A stretch of 64,000 bases of DNA from Streptomyces cyaneochromogenes (GTDB lineage: Bacteria > Actinomycetota > Actinomycetes > Streptomycetales > Streptomycetaceae), in contig NZ_CP034539.1 of NCBI RefSeq assembly GCF_003963535.1, forward strand, positions 9,052,001 through 9,116,000. The letters run 5' to 3'. Numbering within the stretch: the stretch's first letter is position 1; each line of letters starts with the position of its first letter. The translations under genes were made by a program, and so were the position numbers. Positions 18,274 to 28,700 of this stretch are shown here, piece after piece. The notes under the pieces are model-generated. The model was not told the DNA's origin and did not search any database. It saw nothing but the letters and a program-made list of their open reading frames with translations.

Positions 18274-19583
18274 ACCGTGCTCCCTGCCTTCTCCCCGAGC
18301 CCGTCCTCGGTGTCCTCGGTGCCGGGGGCGGCCACCGCCTCCCGTTCGGCGTCCTCGGCCTCCAGCGCCTCGTCCAGTTCGGGTGCCGACTCCTCCATGT
18401 CGGCGCCCAGCGCCTCGCGTTCGGTTCGGCTGGGTTCGCGCAGCACCAGCTTGGTGCGTGCCTCGGGGAGGATGCCTTCCCGCCGGAAGATCATCATCAG
18501 GACGAGGATGCCGCCGAAGAGGAGGTAGTTGTACGAGGGGAAGTTGATGTCGGTGCCGAAGCTCTCGTTGAAGGTGTTGCCGAACTGCGGCAGACCAGTG
18601 GAGTTGATCCAGGCGAGGACGAGGGCGCCGAGGGTGACGCCCCAGACGTTGCCCATACCGCCGAGCACGACCATCGCGAGCAGTGTGATGGAGATCGAGA
18701 AGTTGAACCGGTCGGGCAGCACGCCTCCCACATGGGTGGCGAAAGCGACACCGGCCAGACCGCCGGCCACCGCCCCGACGGCGTACGCGGAGAGCTTCGT
18801 ACGCATCAGCGGTACGCCCATCATGCCGGCGGCGAGTTCGTCCTCGCGGATGGCGAGCCAGGCGCGGCCGAGCCGGCCCTCGCGCAGCCGCAGCGAGATG
18901 AACATGACGAGCGCCGCGATGCCGACGAAGATCAGGTACTTCCACACCAGGTCGAACGGCCCGAGTTCGACCGGGCCGAAGCTGATCGGGTCGACCGGGG
19001 TGATGCCCTTGGTGCCGTTGGACAGGTTGAAGCCGCCGATGTCCTCGCCGTTGACGAAGACCTGCGGGATGATCTCGCCGAAGCCCAGCGTCACCAGGGC
19101 GAGGTAGTCGCTCTTCAGTCGAAGGGTCGGCGCACCGATGATCACGCCCCACAGGGCGCAGAACGCCGCGCCGATCAGCAGCACGAACCAGAAGTTGAAG
19201 TGGATGCCGGGCAGCGTCGGCAGGCCCCCGCCGAAGACATGGATGTTGACCTGGTGGAAGAAGCCGGACATCAGCCAGCCGGCGGTGTAGCCGCCGAGCG
19301 CCCAGAAGGCGACGAAGCCCAGGTCCAGCAGGCCGGCGTAGCCGACCACGATGTTCAGGCCGAGGGCGCAGATCACCCAGACCAGGGCCTCGTTGACCGA
19401 GGTGAGCGGGAGCCAGGTCTGGAAGAACTGCTGCCCGTCAGGGCCCAGGCCGGGAACCAGGTAGTAGTACGCGAGGAACACCGTGGCGGCCGCCGCGGTG
19501 AAGCCGAGTGGCCAGCGCAGGTGGTGCGCCACGGGCAGTGCGGGCCGTCGCCGGGCCGCGCCGGTTTTCGTCTCGTAGCCCAT
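18270..19583 (-). CDS. livM: Branched-chain amino acid ABC transporter permease LivM
   Basis: The 437-aa membrane protein has about ten hydrophobic segments and the LivM landmarks LGLNIVVGYAGLLDLGFVAF, PTLRLKSDYLALVTLGFGEI (the EAA-like coupling loop region) and AMVVLGGMGNVWGVTLGALV. It forms the membrane channel with LivH. A long acidic cytoplasmic tail (about 60 residues rich in Glu, Asp and Ala) follows the last helix and is not part of the usual LivM core. ATG 19583 is the first start giving a family-like N-terminus; a GTG six bases upstream is also possible. Gap to livH is 2 nt. Confidence 0.92.
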   Translation of the reverse strand: MGYETKTGAARRRPALPVAHHLRWPLGFTAAAATVFLAYYYLVPGLGPDGQQFFQTWLPLTSVNEALVWVICALGLNIVVGYAGLLDLGFVAFWALGGYTAGWLMSGFFHQVNIHVFGGGLPTLPGIHFNFWFVLLIGAAFCALWGVIIGAPTLRLKSDYLALVTLGFGEIIPQVFVNGEDIGGFNLSNGTKGITPVDPISFGPVELGPFDLVWKYLIFVGIAALVMFISLRLREGRLGRAWLAIREDELAAGMMGVPLMRTKLSAYAVGAVAGGLAGVAFATHVGGVLPDRFNFSISITLLAMVVLGGMGNVWGVTLGALVLAWINSTGLPQFGNTFNESFGTDINFPSYNYLLFGGILVLMMIFRREGILPEARTKLVLREPSRTEREALGADMEESAPELDEALEAEDAEREAVAAPGTEDTEDGLGEKAGSTV

Positions 19584-19585
19584 GG

Positions 19586-20632
19586 CTACACCTTCTCCGT
19601 GGTCGGCCGGCCCAGCAGGCCCTCGGGCTTGAAGACCATGAGCAGGATCAGGATGGTGAAGACGACGGTCTGGGACCACTTCTGGCCGAACCCGAGGGGC
19701 GCGCCGTCGTTGATGCCCTGGATGAGTCCGATCAGGACGCCGCCGAGCACCGCCCCGGTGATGTTGCCGATGCCCCCGAGAACGGCGGAGGTGAAGGCGA
19801 TCAGGCCCATCTGGAAACCCAGGTTGTATGCGGTCGTGCCCACGACCTGCTGGTACATCACACCCGCGGTACCGGCCAGCGCTCCACCGATGAGGAAGGT
19901 GAAGGAGATGGTCCGGTTGACGTTGACGCCCATCAGGCGGGCCGCGTCCTGGTCCTGGGCCACGGCCCGCATCGCCTTGCCCTGCCGGGTGCTGGTGACC
20001 ACCCAGCGCAGCAGTAGCAGGACCGGCACCGTGACGGCCACGACGACGAGCAGGCTGTAGCTGACCCTGAAGTCACCGATGCCGAACGAGCCTTCCGGGA
20101 AGACGCTCGGCCACTGCTTGGGGGTCGAGCCGTTCCACTTCAGGCCGATGAACTGCAGGATGAAGCTCATGCCGACGGCCGTGATCAGGGGGGCCAGCTT
20201 GGGGGCGCGCCGCAGGCGCCGGTAGGCGAGGAACTCGATCGAGACGTTGACGCCGCCGCAGAAGACCATCGTGCCGACCAGGGTCACCAGGAACAGCACC
20301 CAGCCCATGAGGTTCGACTGGTCCTGGCCCATGACGGTGGTCAGCAGGAATCCACTGCACAGCGCGCCGAGCATGAACAGGTCGCCGTGGGCGAAGTTGA
20401 TCAGCTCGATGATGCCGTAGACCAGGGTGTAACCCAGCGCGATGAGTGCGTAGAGCATGCCCAGGTTGAAGCCCTCCGCGCTCGCGGAGAAGAACTGGGA
20501 CGGTGACGTGATCAGATTGGCGCCGAGCCAGATGACGACGCCGAGAAGAATGACGTAGGTGGCGTACCGCTGGATGAGCGCCTTGCGGTCGATCGCGGTC
20601 GGGGCCACCACGGTTGTGGCGGTTGCAGCCAT
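19586..20632 (-). CDS. livH: Branched-chain amino acid ABC transporter permease LivH
   Basis: The 348-aa protein has about eight hydrophobic helices with the LivH motifs GMLYALIALGYTLVYGIIEL, INFAHGDLFMLGA and GNITGAVLGGVLIGLIQ, and the coupling segment RAVAQDQDAARLMGVNVNRT. It is the partner of LivM in the transporter channel. ATG 20632 was chosen over upstream in-frame codons, which are proline-rich and not conserved. A 111-nt gap separates it from livJ, enough for processing of a more abundant binding-protein message, though no clear hairpin was identified. Confidence 0.92.
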   Translation of the reverse strand: MAATATTVVAPTAIDRKALIQRYATYVILLGVVIWLGANLITSPSQFFSASAEGFNLGMLYALIALGYTLVYGIIELINFAHGDLFMLGALCSGFLLTTVMGQDQSNLMGWVLFLVTLVGTMVFCGGVNVSIEFLAYRRLRRAPKLAPLITAVGMSFILQFIGLKWNGSTPKQWPSVFPEGSFGIGDFRVSYSLLVVVAVTVPVLLLLRWVVTSTRQGKAMRAVAQDQDAARLMGVNVNRTISFTFLIGGALAGTAGVMYQQVVGTTAYNLGFQMGLIAFTSAVLGGIGNITGAVLGGVLIGLIQGINDGAPLGFGQKWSQTVVFTILILLMVFKPEGLLGRPTTEKV

Positions 20633-20743
20633 GAAGTTCCTCGTGGGTGAGGGGATGTACGAAGGGGGAGACGGAGGACGCCGTGCCGGGGCGGGCACCG
20701 CGGGGTGGTGCTGCGCGGTGCCCGCCCCCGACCTGCTGTCAGA

Positions 20744-22006
20744 TCAGCCGACCGGCCACGACTTGTGGAACTTCTCCGTCTTGCTCTCCAGATGGAGCAC
20801 CGAGACGTCGATGACGTTGACGTCACCCGTCTCGGGGGAGACGGACATCTCCTTGCCCACCGCCGACTCGTCGGCCGGGATGGTGATGCCCTCACCCTCG
20901 AACACCGCGTCCCGTACGCCCTTGCGGGTGCCGTCGGACTTCTCGATGGCCGACAGGATCACCTGCAGGGCCTCCACGCCGTACAGGGCGTAGTTGCTGG
21001 CGGGGTCCTCGCCGTACTTCTTCTTGTACGCGTCGAGCAGCTTGGCGCCCATCCCGCCCTGCTCGCGCAGGGACTCGGAGGCCAGGCCCATGAAGGTCAT
21101 GTACGACCCCTGGGCCTGGGCCAGTTCGTCGAACTCGGGGTAGCCGGTGAAGCCGTCGGGCGCGAGGACCTTCACCTTCTCGTTGTCGCCGAGGACCTTG
21201 ACCTTGTCCTTGATGAGCTGGCCGCCGTTGTTGTCGAAGATCCCGCCGAGGAAGACACAGTCCGGCTTCTTCGCCTTGATGCTGGTGAACAGGGCGGTGT
21301 AGTTGGGCTGCTTGGCGTCCCAGGGTTCGTTGCCGAGCACCGTGATGCCCTGCTTCTCCGCCTCCTCGGCGAACGCCTTGGCGACACCCTGACCGTAGGT
21401 CTGGTTGTCGTTGAGGACGTAGCACTTCTTCACGCCGAGGTCCTTCGCCACGAACTGTGCGCCCGCCGCACCCTGGTAGTCGTCGGTCGCGATGACGCGG
21501 GCGTAGTTCCGCTTGCCGTTCGGGAAGTATTTCTCGGGCTCGCCCGGGTCCCAGGCCTTCGTCAGACCGGGGTTGGTGTTCGCGTGCGACACCATCAGCA
21601 TGGGGCCCTTGGGGTCCGCGTTGAGCACGGGGACCTCGAGCTTGGCGCAGCCGGAGTTGTAGGTGCCCATGACGGCGACCTCGCTCGCGTTGGCCACATG
21701 GTCCTGGGCGTTCTTCGCGCAGGTCGCGTCGTCCCAGGCGCCCTTGGCGGCCGTCGAGTCGTCGTAGACCTTGAGCTCCACCTTGTACTTGCCGGCCTTG
21801 CCGCCGACCTGCTCCAGGTAGAGCTTCATTGCGTTGACCGTCGCCTCGGACGCGTCTTTCGAGGCACCCTGAAGGGGCAGGTCGACACCGACGACGAGCG
21901 TGTCGCCGGCCGTCTCGTCAGCGCCTCCGGAGGCACTGCCACCACAGGCGCTTGCCGCGAGCCCGGCCACAGCGACCATCGCCACGAATCTGGCTGATCT
22001 GTACAT
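20744..22006 (-). CDS. livJ: Branched-chain amino acid ABC transporter substrate-binding lipoprotein
   Basis: The 420-aa protein begins MYRSARFVAMVAVAGLAASA before Cys21, a lipoprotein signal with lipobox ASAC, so it is probably tethered to the outer face of the membrane. The mature part is a type I periplasmic-binding fold: VGVDLPLQGASKDASEATVN, ARVIATDDYQGAAGAQFVA and VFLGGIFDNNGGQLI. Ligand may be Leu/Ile/Val or another amino acid; the family is broad. GAGGAGTGGG directly upstream of ATG 22006 is a strong ribosome site. It is the first gene of livJHMGF. Confidence 0.9.
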   Translation of the reverse strand: MYRSARFVAMVAVAGLAASACGGSASGGADETAGDTLVVGVDLPLQGASKDASEATVNAMKLYLEQVGGKAGKYKVELKVYDDSTAAKGAWDDATCAKNAQDHVANASEVAVMGTYNSGCAKLEVPVLNADPKGPMLMVSHANTNPGLTKAWDPGEPEKYFPNGKRNYARVIATDDYQGAAGAQFVAKDLGVKKCYVLNDNQTYGQGVAKAFAEEAEKQGITVLGNEPWDAKQPNYTALFTSIKAKKPDCVFLGGIFDNNGGQLIKDKVKVLGDNEKVKVLAPDGFTGYPEFDELAQAQGSYMTFMGLASESLREQGGMGAKLLDAYKKKYGEDPASNYALYGVEALQVILSAIEKSDGTRKGVRDAVFEGEGITIPADESAVGKEMSVSPETGDVNVIDVSVLHLESKTEKFHKSWPVG

Positions 22007-22093
22007 CCCACTCCTCGATTGCCGCAGGTAGGGGGAATCTGCGGCCCGTGTGTTACGTGGGCGTTCTCGTGAATGTTTCGTATTGGTGGACAA

Positions 22094-22107
22094 TCGATCG
22101 TTATCGA
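22094..22107. promoter_or_regulatory. Inverted repeat TCGAT-CGTT-ATCGA upstream of livJ
   Basis: Perfect 5-bp arms around CGTT lie about 90 nt upstream of the livJ start in the AT-rich part of the intergenic region. Reading on the minus strand, TTGTCC immediately follows it and could serve as a -35. It is a reasonable operator candidate for the liv operon. Confidence 0.35.
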
Positions 22108-22141
22108 ACGGCTATTTTCAGGCGAGGTTGGTGAAGATCCG

Positions 22142-22420
22142 TTACGGGAATGGGGGGCGACCCGCCGACGACCCTCGAGCCCGTGCGCCAGCGCGCCATC
22201 GGTCACGCGCTGCGCGACGAGGGGGCGCCCGGCGGGCGTGCCGGGCCGGATCGGCGTCGGTGAGCGCCGAGCCGAGTGCGGTGGCGATGTCCTGCGGCGT
22301 GGCCGCGAAACGGGCGGCGGACCCGAACACCTCGCGCAGCACCGGCAGTTCTCGGACGACCAGCGGGACGCCCGCGGCCAGAGCGGCTCTCTTGCTCAGT
22401 TCGGGCGTCCGATCAGCAGG
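22142..22420 (-). pseudogene. Remnant of a glycosyltransferase C-terminus
   Basis: On the minus strand this stretch encodes ELSKRAALAAGVPLVVRELP, then VLREVFGSAARFAATPQDIA and TALGSALTD, which matches the nucleotide-sugar-binding end of GT4-type glycosyltransferases (A-x-GVPVV-R-x-LPVLREVFG). Nothing resembling the first two thirds of such an enzyme exists upstream; the frame runs into the CCCCCGT repeat instead. The part after ALTD is Arg-rich and no longer family-like. I interpret it as a truncated, decayed gene, possibly cut by expansion of the repeat. Confidence 0.55.
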
Positions 22421-22500
22421 CTCGCACTGCACACCGTGATCGGTGATATCCGTCTGCCGAACTCGAAGTCCTGTGAGGGCCCTTTTGCGTGCGGGTCGTT

Positions 22501-22640
22501 TCCCCCGTCCCCCGTCCCCCGTCCCCCGTCCCCCGTCCCCCCGTCCCCCGTCCCCCGTCCCCCCGTCCCCCGTCCCCCGTCCCCCCGTCCCCCCGTCCCC
22601 CGTCCCCCCGTCCCCCGTCCCCCGTCCTCCGTCCCCCGCG
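22501..22640. repeat. C/G-tract tandem repeat, mixed GTCCCCC and GTCCCCCC units
   Basis: About 18 consecutive units of GTCCCCC (7 bp) interspersed irregularly with GTCCCCCC (8 bp), with one GTCCTCC variant near the right end. The minus strand is thus a run of G5-G6 tracts separated by AC, an extreme G-quadruplex pattern, with i-motif potential on the other strand. It lies about 120 nt upstream of the PKS start and directly before the glycosyltransferase remnant. Length variation between isolates is expected. Confidence 0.92.
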
Positions 22641-22762
22641 TCCCTGGGCATTGACGCTGCCTCACTCACATGATCATTGCCCGGATGCGATCTTGACGGG
22701 ACGCCCGAAGTCGACGTAGATCGGACTGACACGGGGCGGACGCTCGACGGGCAGGAGGCTCG

Positions 22763-25700
22763 ATGGGGGCTGGGGAAGCGGGCGGGCTCCGGGCTGTGCC
22801 GGAGTTGCTGGCCGGGAACGCGTTACGGCAGGGTGAGAAGGTCGCGTTCGCCGATGACCGGCGCGCGGTGAGCTGGGCCGAACTGGAGCGCCGGACCGCC
22901 GGGTTGGCGGTCGGACTCGGTGTCGGGCGCGGTGAGCGCGTGGCGTTCTGCCTGGACAACAGCGTGGAACTGGTCGAAGGCCTGCTCGCCACGGTCCGGG
23001 CCGCCGCAGTCGGCGTGCCGCTGAGTCCGCGCGGCACCGACGCGGAGCTCGCGGCGCTTTTGGCCGACTGCGATCCGGCCGTGCTGGTCACCGACCGGCG
23101 GCAGTTGTCGAGGGTCGCCCGATTGACCGCCGGGCGGGCAATTCGCCTGGTGGTGACCGGTGAGGGCACCGCACCGGACGACGTCACCCGCTTCGAGGAA
23201 CTCGCCGCAGGGCATGCGGCGGTGCCCCCTCGTGACGACCTCGGGCTGGACGAGCCCGCATGGCTGCTCTACACCTCCGGCACCTCAGGGACATCCAGGG
23301 CCGCCGTGGCGAGCCAGCGGTCCGCGCTGTGGTCGTCGGTCGCCTGCTACGTGCCGCGGCTGGGGCTGTCGGAGGCGGACCGGCTGCTGTGGCCGCTGCC
23401 ACTCGCGCACACCTACGCCCACTCGCTGTGCGTACTGGGCACGACCGTGGCCGGGGCGGGTGCGCGGATCACCGCGGTCGCGGATCCGGCCGAACTGGTG
23501 CGGCTGATCGGCGAGTTCGGGCCGACCGTGCTGGGCGGCGTGCCGCTCACCTACCGCCAGTTGCTGGACGCCGGGCTGGGCGCGGTGCCGTCGCTGAGGC
23601 TGTGCGTCAGCGCGGGTGCGCCCAGCGAACCGGGCCTGCGGGACGAGGTGGAGATGCGGTTCGGCGCCCCGCTCCTCGACGGCTACGGCAGTACCGAGAC
23701 CTGCGGCAAGATCGCCATGGAGTCGGTGCGCGGGCCGAGGGTGCGCGGCAGCAGCGGACCGCTCGTCCCCGGCATGGAGGTCCGGCTGGTCGATCCCGAC
23801 AGCGGCCGGGACGCGTCCGGCGCGGAGGGGGAGATCTGGGTGCGCGGGCCCGGCGTCATGCTGGGCTACCACAACCGGCCCGAGGAGACCGCCGCGGCGC
23901 TGCGCGACGGCTGGTACCGCACCGGCGATCTGGGCCGGCTCGTCGAGCACGGGTGTCTGACGGTCACGGGCCGGGTGAACGACCGGATCGTGCGCGGCGG
24001 CGAGAACGTCGACCCGGCCGAGGTCGAGCAGGTCCTGCGCGGCCTGCCCGGGGTGCTGGACGCGGCTGTGGTGGCACGTGCCCACCCACTGCTCGGCGAG
24101 GTGCCGGTGGCGTTCGTCGTCCCGGCGGAACCGACGGTCGAACCGGCCGCTGTGCTGCGGGCCTGCGCCGCCGTGCTGTCCGCGCACAAGGTGCCCGAGG
24201 AGGTCCTGTTCACACCGGCCGTGCCGCGTACCGCCGGGGGCAAGCCACGGCGAGCGGTCCTGCGCGAGACGCTCGCCGAACGCCCGGCCGAGCCGGAGCT
24301 CGCGCGGCTGTCCGGCCGTACGCCCGGCGAGCGGCGGGCCACGCTGGTCGACCTCGTGTGCGCGGAGACCGCGGGGATCCGTGGGACGGCCGCCGATCCC
24401 GGCACGGCGTTCGCCGATCTCGGCCTGACCTCGATGGACGCGATGTCCCTGTGGCACAGGCTCAGCCTGCGCACCGGACTGCGGCTGCCCGCGACGCTGG
24501 TCTGGGACCACCCGACCCCGGCCGCGGTCGCCGCCCACCTCGACACCCGGTTGCACGGCAGCGCACCCACGACGGCACTCCCACGCCGTGGCCCGGTGGC
24601 CGAACCGGTGGCGATCGTGGCCGTCGGCTGCCGCTACCCGGGCGGCGTGAGCTCGCCCGAGGAACTGTGGCGACTGGTCGCCGACGGCGTGGACGCCACC
24701 GGCGAGTTCCCCGGCGACCGAGGCTGGGACGTCGACGCCCTGCACGATCCCGACCCCGACCGGATCGGCACCACGTACACCCGTCGTGGCGGCTTCCTCC
24801 ACGACGCGGCGGACTTCGACCCCCTGTTCTTCGGCATCTCGCCCCGGGAGGCCCTGGCCACGGATCCCCAGCAGCGGCTGCTGCTGGAGGTCGCCTGGGA
24901 GACGCTGGAGCGCGCGGGCGTTCCGGCGCCGTCGCTGCGCGGCAGCAGCACCGGTGTGTTCGTCGGCCTGATGCACGCCGGATACGGCAGCGGGGTGTCG
25001 CCGCACGAGCTGGAGTCGCACATCGGCGTCGGCTCGGCGGGCAGCGTGGCGTCCGGCCGGATCTCCTACGTCCTGGGCCTGCGCGGCCCCACCATGACCG
25101 TGGACACGGCCTGTTCGTCCTCCCTGGTCGCGATGGACCTGGCCGCCGCGGCGCTGCGGGCGGGTCAGTGCACGCTCGCGCTGGCCGGCGGGGTGACGGT
25201 GCTGTCGAGCCCGCAGCCGTTCGTCGCGTTCAGCCGCCAGCGGGCGCTGTCACCGGACGGCCGGTGCCGCTCGTTCGCGGCGGGCGCGGACGGTACGGCG
25301 TGGGCGGAGGGGGTGGGCCTCGTCCTGCTGGAGAAGCTGTCGGACGCCCGGCGCAACGGCCACCCCGTGCTGGCCGTGCTGCGCGGCTCGGCGGTGAACT
25401 CCGACGGCGCGTCGAACGGGCTGACCGCTCCCAACGGCGAGGCTCAGCGGGAGCTGATCCACCTGGCGCTGGCCGACGCCGGACTGCGCCCGGCCGACGT
25501 CGACGTGGTCGAGGGACACGGCACGGGGACCGCGCTCGGCGACCCGATCGAGGCGGGCGCCCTGCTGGCCACCTACGGCCAGGACCGCGAAGCCGCCGAC
25601 CCGGTGTGGCTGGGCTCGGTCAAGTCGAACCTCGGGCACACCCAGGCCGCGGCGGGCGTTGCGGGCGTGATCAAGATGATCGAGGCGATGCGGCACGGCG

Positions 25701-28700
25701 AACTGCCCGCATCGCTGTACGCGGACCAGCCGTCGCCGCACGTGGACTGGTCCACCGGGGCCGTGCGCCTGCTCGACCGGGCGCGCTCCTGGCCGCGGCG
25801 CGAGAGGCCGCGCCGGGCGGCGATCTCCTCGTTCGGTATCGGCGGCACCAACGCGCACGTGATCATCGAGGAGCCGTCGGACATCGACAGCGGGGTCTCG
25901 GACATCGACAACGGTGTCGAGGGCGGCGTCGGCTTCGGTGCGGGTGAGGGAGCCCGTGAGGGTGCCGGCGTCGGCGTCGGGCGAGGCTCGGCCCAGCCCG
26001 CGCGCCCCTGGCCGGTCGTCCCCTGGCTCGTCAGCGGCAGCGACGAGGCCGGCCTGCGCGCCCACGCCGGGAGGCTGGCGGCCGCGCTGGCCGACGCGAC
26101 CGACGAGACCGCGCTGGACATCGCGTACTCCCTGGCGACCACCAGGACGCCGCTGCCCCGCCGCGCGGCCGTCCTGGCCACCGGCGCAGAAGGCCTGATC
26201 GCCGGACTGCGCGACCTGGCGGACGGTGCCGACAGCCCGGCGTTCGGCCCCGCGCTTCACCGGAGCACCGCGCGTGCCCGTCCGCGGGTGGCGCTGCTCT
26301 GTGCGGGCCAGGGCGCGCAGCGGCCCGGCATGGGCCGTGAACTGGCGGCGGCCTTTCCCGTGTTCGACGCGGCCTTCACCGAGCTGTGCGAGGCGTTCAC
26401 CCCGTGGCTCGACCGGCCCCTGCGGGAGGTGATCGACGCCCCCGACGGCGCCCTGCTGGAGCGCACCGACTACGCGCAGCCCGCGTTGTTCGCCTTCGAG
26501 GTCGCTCTGCACACGCTGCTCTCCGCATGGGGCGTACGACCGGACTTCCTGGTCGGCCACTCGGTGGGTGAGCTGGCCGCCGCCCATGTCGCGGGCGTGT
26601 TCTCCCGTGCCGACGCGGTACGGCTGGTGGCCGCGCGGGGCCGTCTCATGGCGGCCCTGCCCGGCGGCGGAGCGATGATCGCGGTGCGCGCATCGCTCAC
26701 CGAGGTGACGCGCCTGCTCGACAAGGCCGAGGTGCCCGGCCGGGTCGCGGTGGCGGCGGTCAACGGGCCCGAGTCCGTGGTGCTCTCCGGCGACGAGGAC
26801 GCGGTGACCGCGCTGGCCGCCCGGATCGGCCGCCCGGCCACCCGGCTGCGGGTCAGCCACGCCTTCCACTCGCCGCTGCTCGCCCCGATGCTGGACGAGT
26901 TCCGCGCGGTCGCCGAATCGGTGGACTACCGACGCCCGGCCGTGCCCGTGGTGTCCACGCTGACCGGCCGTCCCGAGACGGACGCACTCACCACCGCCGA
27001 CCACTGGGTACGGCAGGCACGAGAAACCGTGCGGTTCGCCGACGCGGTGGGCCTGCTGGCGGACGCGGGCGTGACGGCGTTCGTCGAGGCCGGACCTTCG
27101 CCCGCGCTCAGCGTGTCGGCCGAGGAGTGCGTACCACCGGACGCGGGCGCGGTGTTCACCTCGTGCCCGGACCCAGGCGGAGCGCTGGCGGCCCTGGCCG
27201 CCCTGCACGTGCACGGAGTGCCGGTGGACTGGCGGGCGGTGTACGCGGACAGCGGTGCCCGCGCATACCGCCCGCTGCCCACGTATCCCTTCCAGCGGCA
27301 GCGCTACTGGCTGGACGCCGTCCGGCACCGGGTCCCCGCCGGTCATCCGCTGATGGGGGAGCCGCAGCCGGATGCCGACGGGCCCGGGATCCGGCACACC
27401 GCAGTGCTGTCCCACGCCCGCCTGCCCTGGCTCGCCGACCATGTGATCGGGGATCGGGTCCTGGCACCCGCGACGCTGTTCGCAGAGCTGGCCGGCCGCG
27501 CGGCCGGACCGTCCGATGCCGTCCGGCTGGCCGAACTGGCCTTCCTGGAGCCGCTGTTGCTGCCTCCGGCGGATCCGGTGCGGGTTCAGGTGGTCGCCGG
27601 CGCGACGGACGGGCAAGGGCACCGCCCGGTCACCGTCTGGGCCCGCACGGCAGACACCACCACCGGGCCCTGGACCCGGCACGCCACCGCGACGCTCGCC
27701 CCGGCCGGTCCACCGCCCGTCCCCGCGTACGGGGCGTGGCCGCCCGAGGGCGCCGAGGAGATTCCCGTCGACTATCCACGGCTCGCCGCGTACGGCCATG
27801 ACTACGGCCCGGCGTTCCGTGCGGTGACGGCACTGTGGCGCCGGGACACGGACCTCTTCGCCGAGCTGACGCTCCCGCCCCGGGAAGCGGCGACCGCCGG
27901 GTCGTACAGCCTTCATCCCGCCCTGCTCGACGCGGCGCTGCACGCCGCGCTCCTGGCCCGGCAACCGGACGAGCCGCGGGCCCCGCTCGCCTGCACCGGC
28001 GTGACCGTGTACGCGACCGGAGCCACCGCCGCACGGGCCCACCTGCAACGGCTCGGCCCGGACGAGCTCCGCGTCACGCTCACCGACCCGGCGGGCCGTG
28101 CGCTGGCCACCGTCGAGTCGGTGGTGACACGGCCGATCCCGGTGCAGGACGCGGCCGGCGCCGCCCGCCCGTACAGGATGGCCTGGAAGGCCGTTGCTCC
28201 TGCCTCCCCTGCCACGCCGACGACCTCTGCCACCGGCCCCTCCGTCGGCGACACCGACCCGGATCACGAACTGCTCGACGTCGCACAGCTGTCCACCGCC
28301 CAGCCCGAAGGCACCGACCTTCCCGGTCGCGTACGGGGACTGGTCACGGCCGTGCTGGAGCGGGTGCGCGAGTGGACGTCGCAGGCGCGGCCGGGCCGTC
28401 TCCTCGTGCTCACCCACAACGCCACCGGGGACGATCCCGACCTGGCCGAGGCCGCGGTCGCCGGCCTCGTGCGCAGCGCCCAGTCCGAGCACCCCGGCCG
28501 GATCGTGCTGGTCGACCGCCGCGGCGGGACCGCTTCGCCGGCGGTCCTGGACGCGGCGCTGCGTACCGGCGAGCCGCAGGTCGCCCTGCACGACGGCGGC
28601 ATTCTGGTGCCGAGACTGACCGCCGCGGATCCACCGTCCGCCGCGCCGCCCGACCTGGACCCCGAAGGGACGGTGCTGATCACCGGCGGCACCGGCGCGC

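Noticed and set aside
22501..22640. CRISPR-like array
   Set aside because: Units are 7-8 bp with no spacers; this is a simple tandem repeat. The same holds for 8341-8396 and 248-381.
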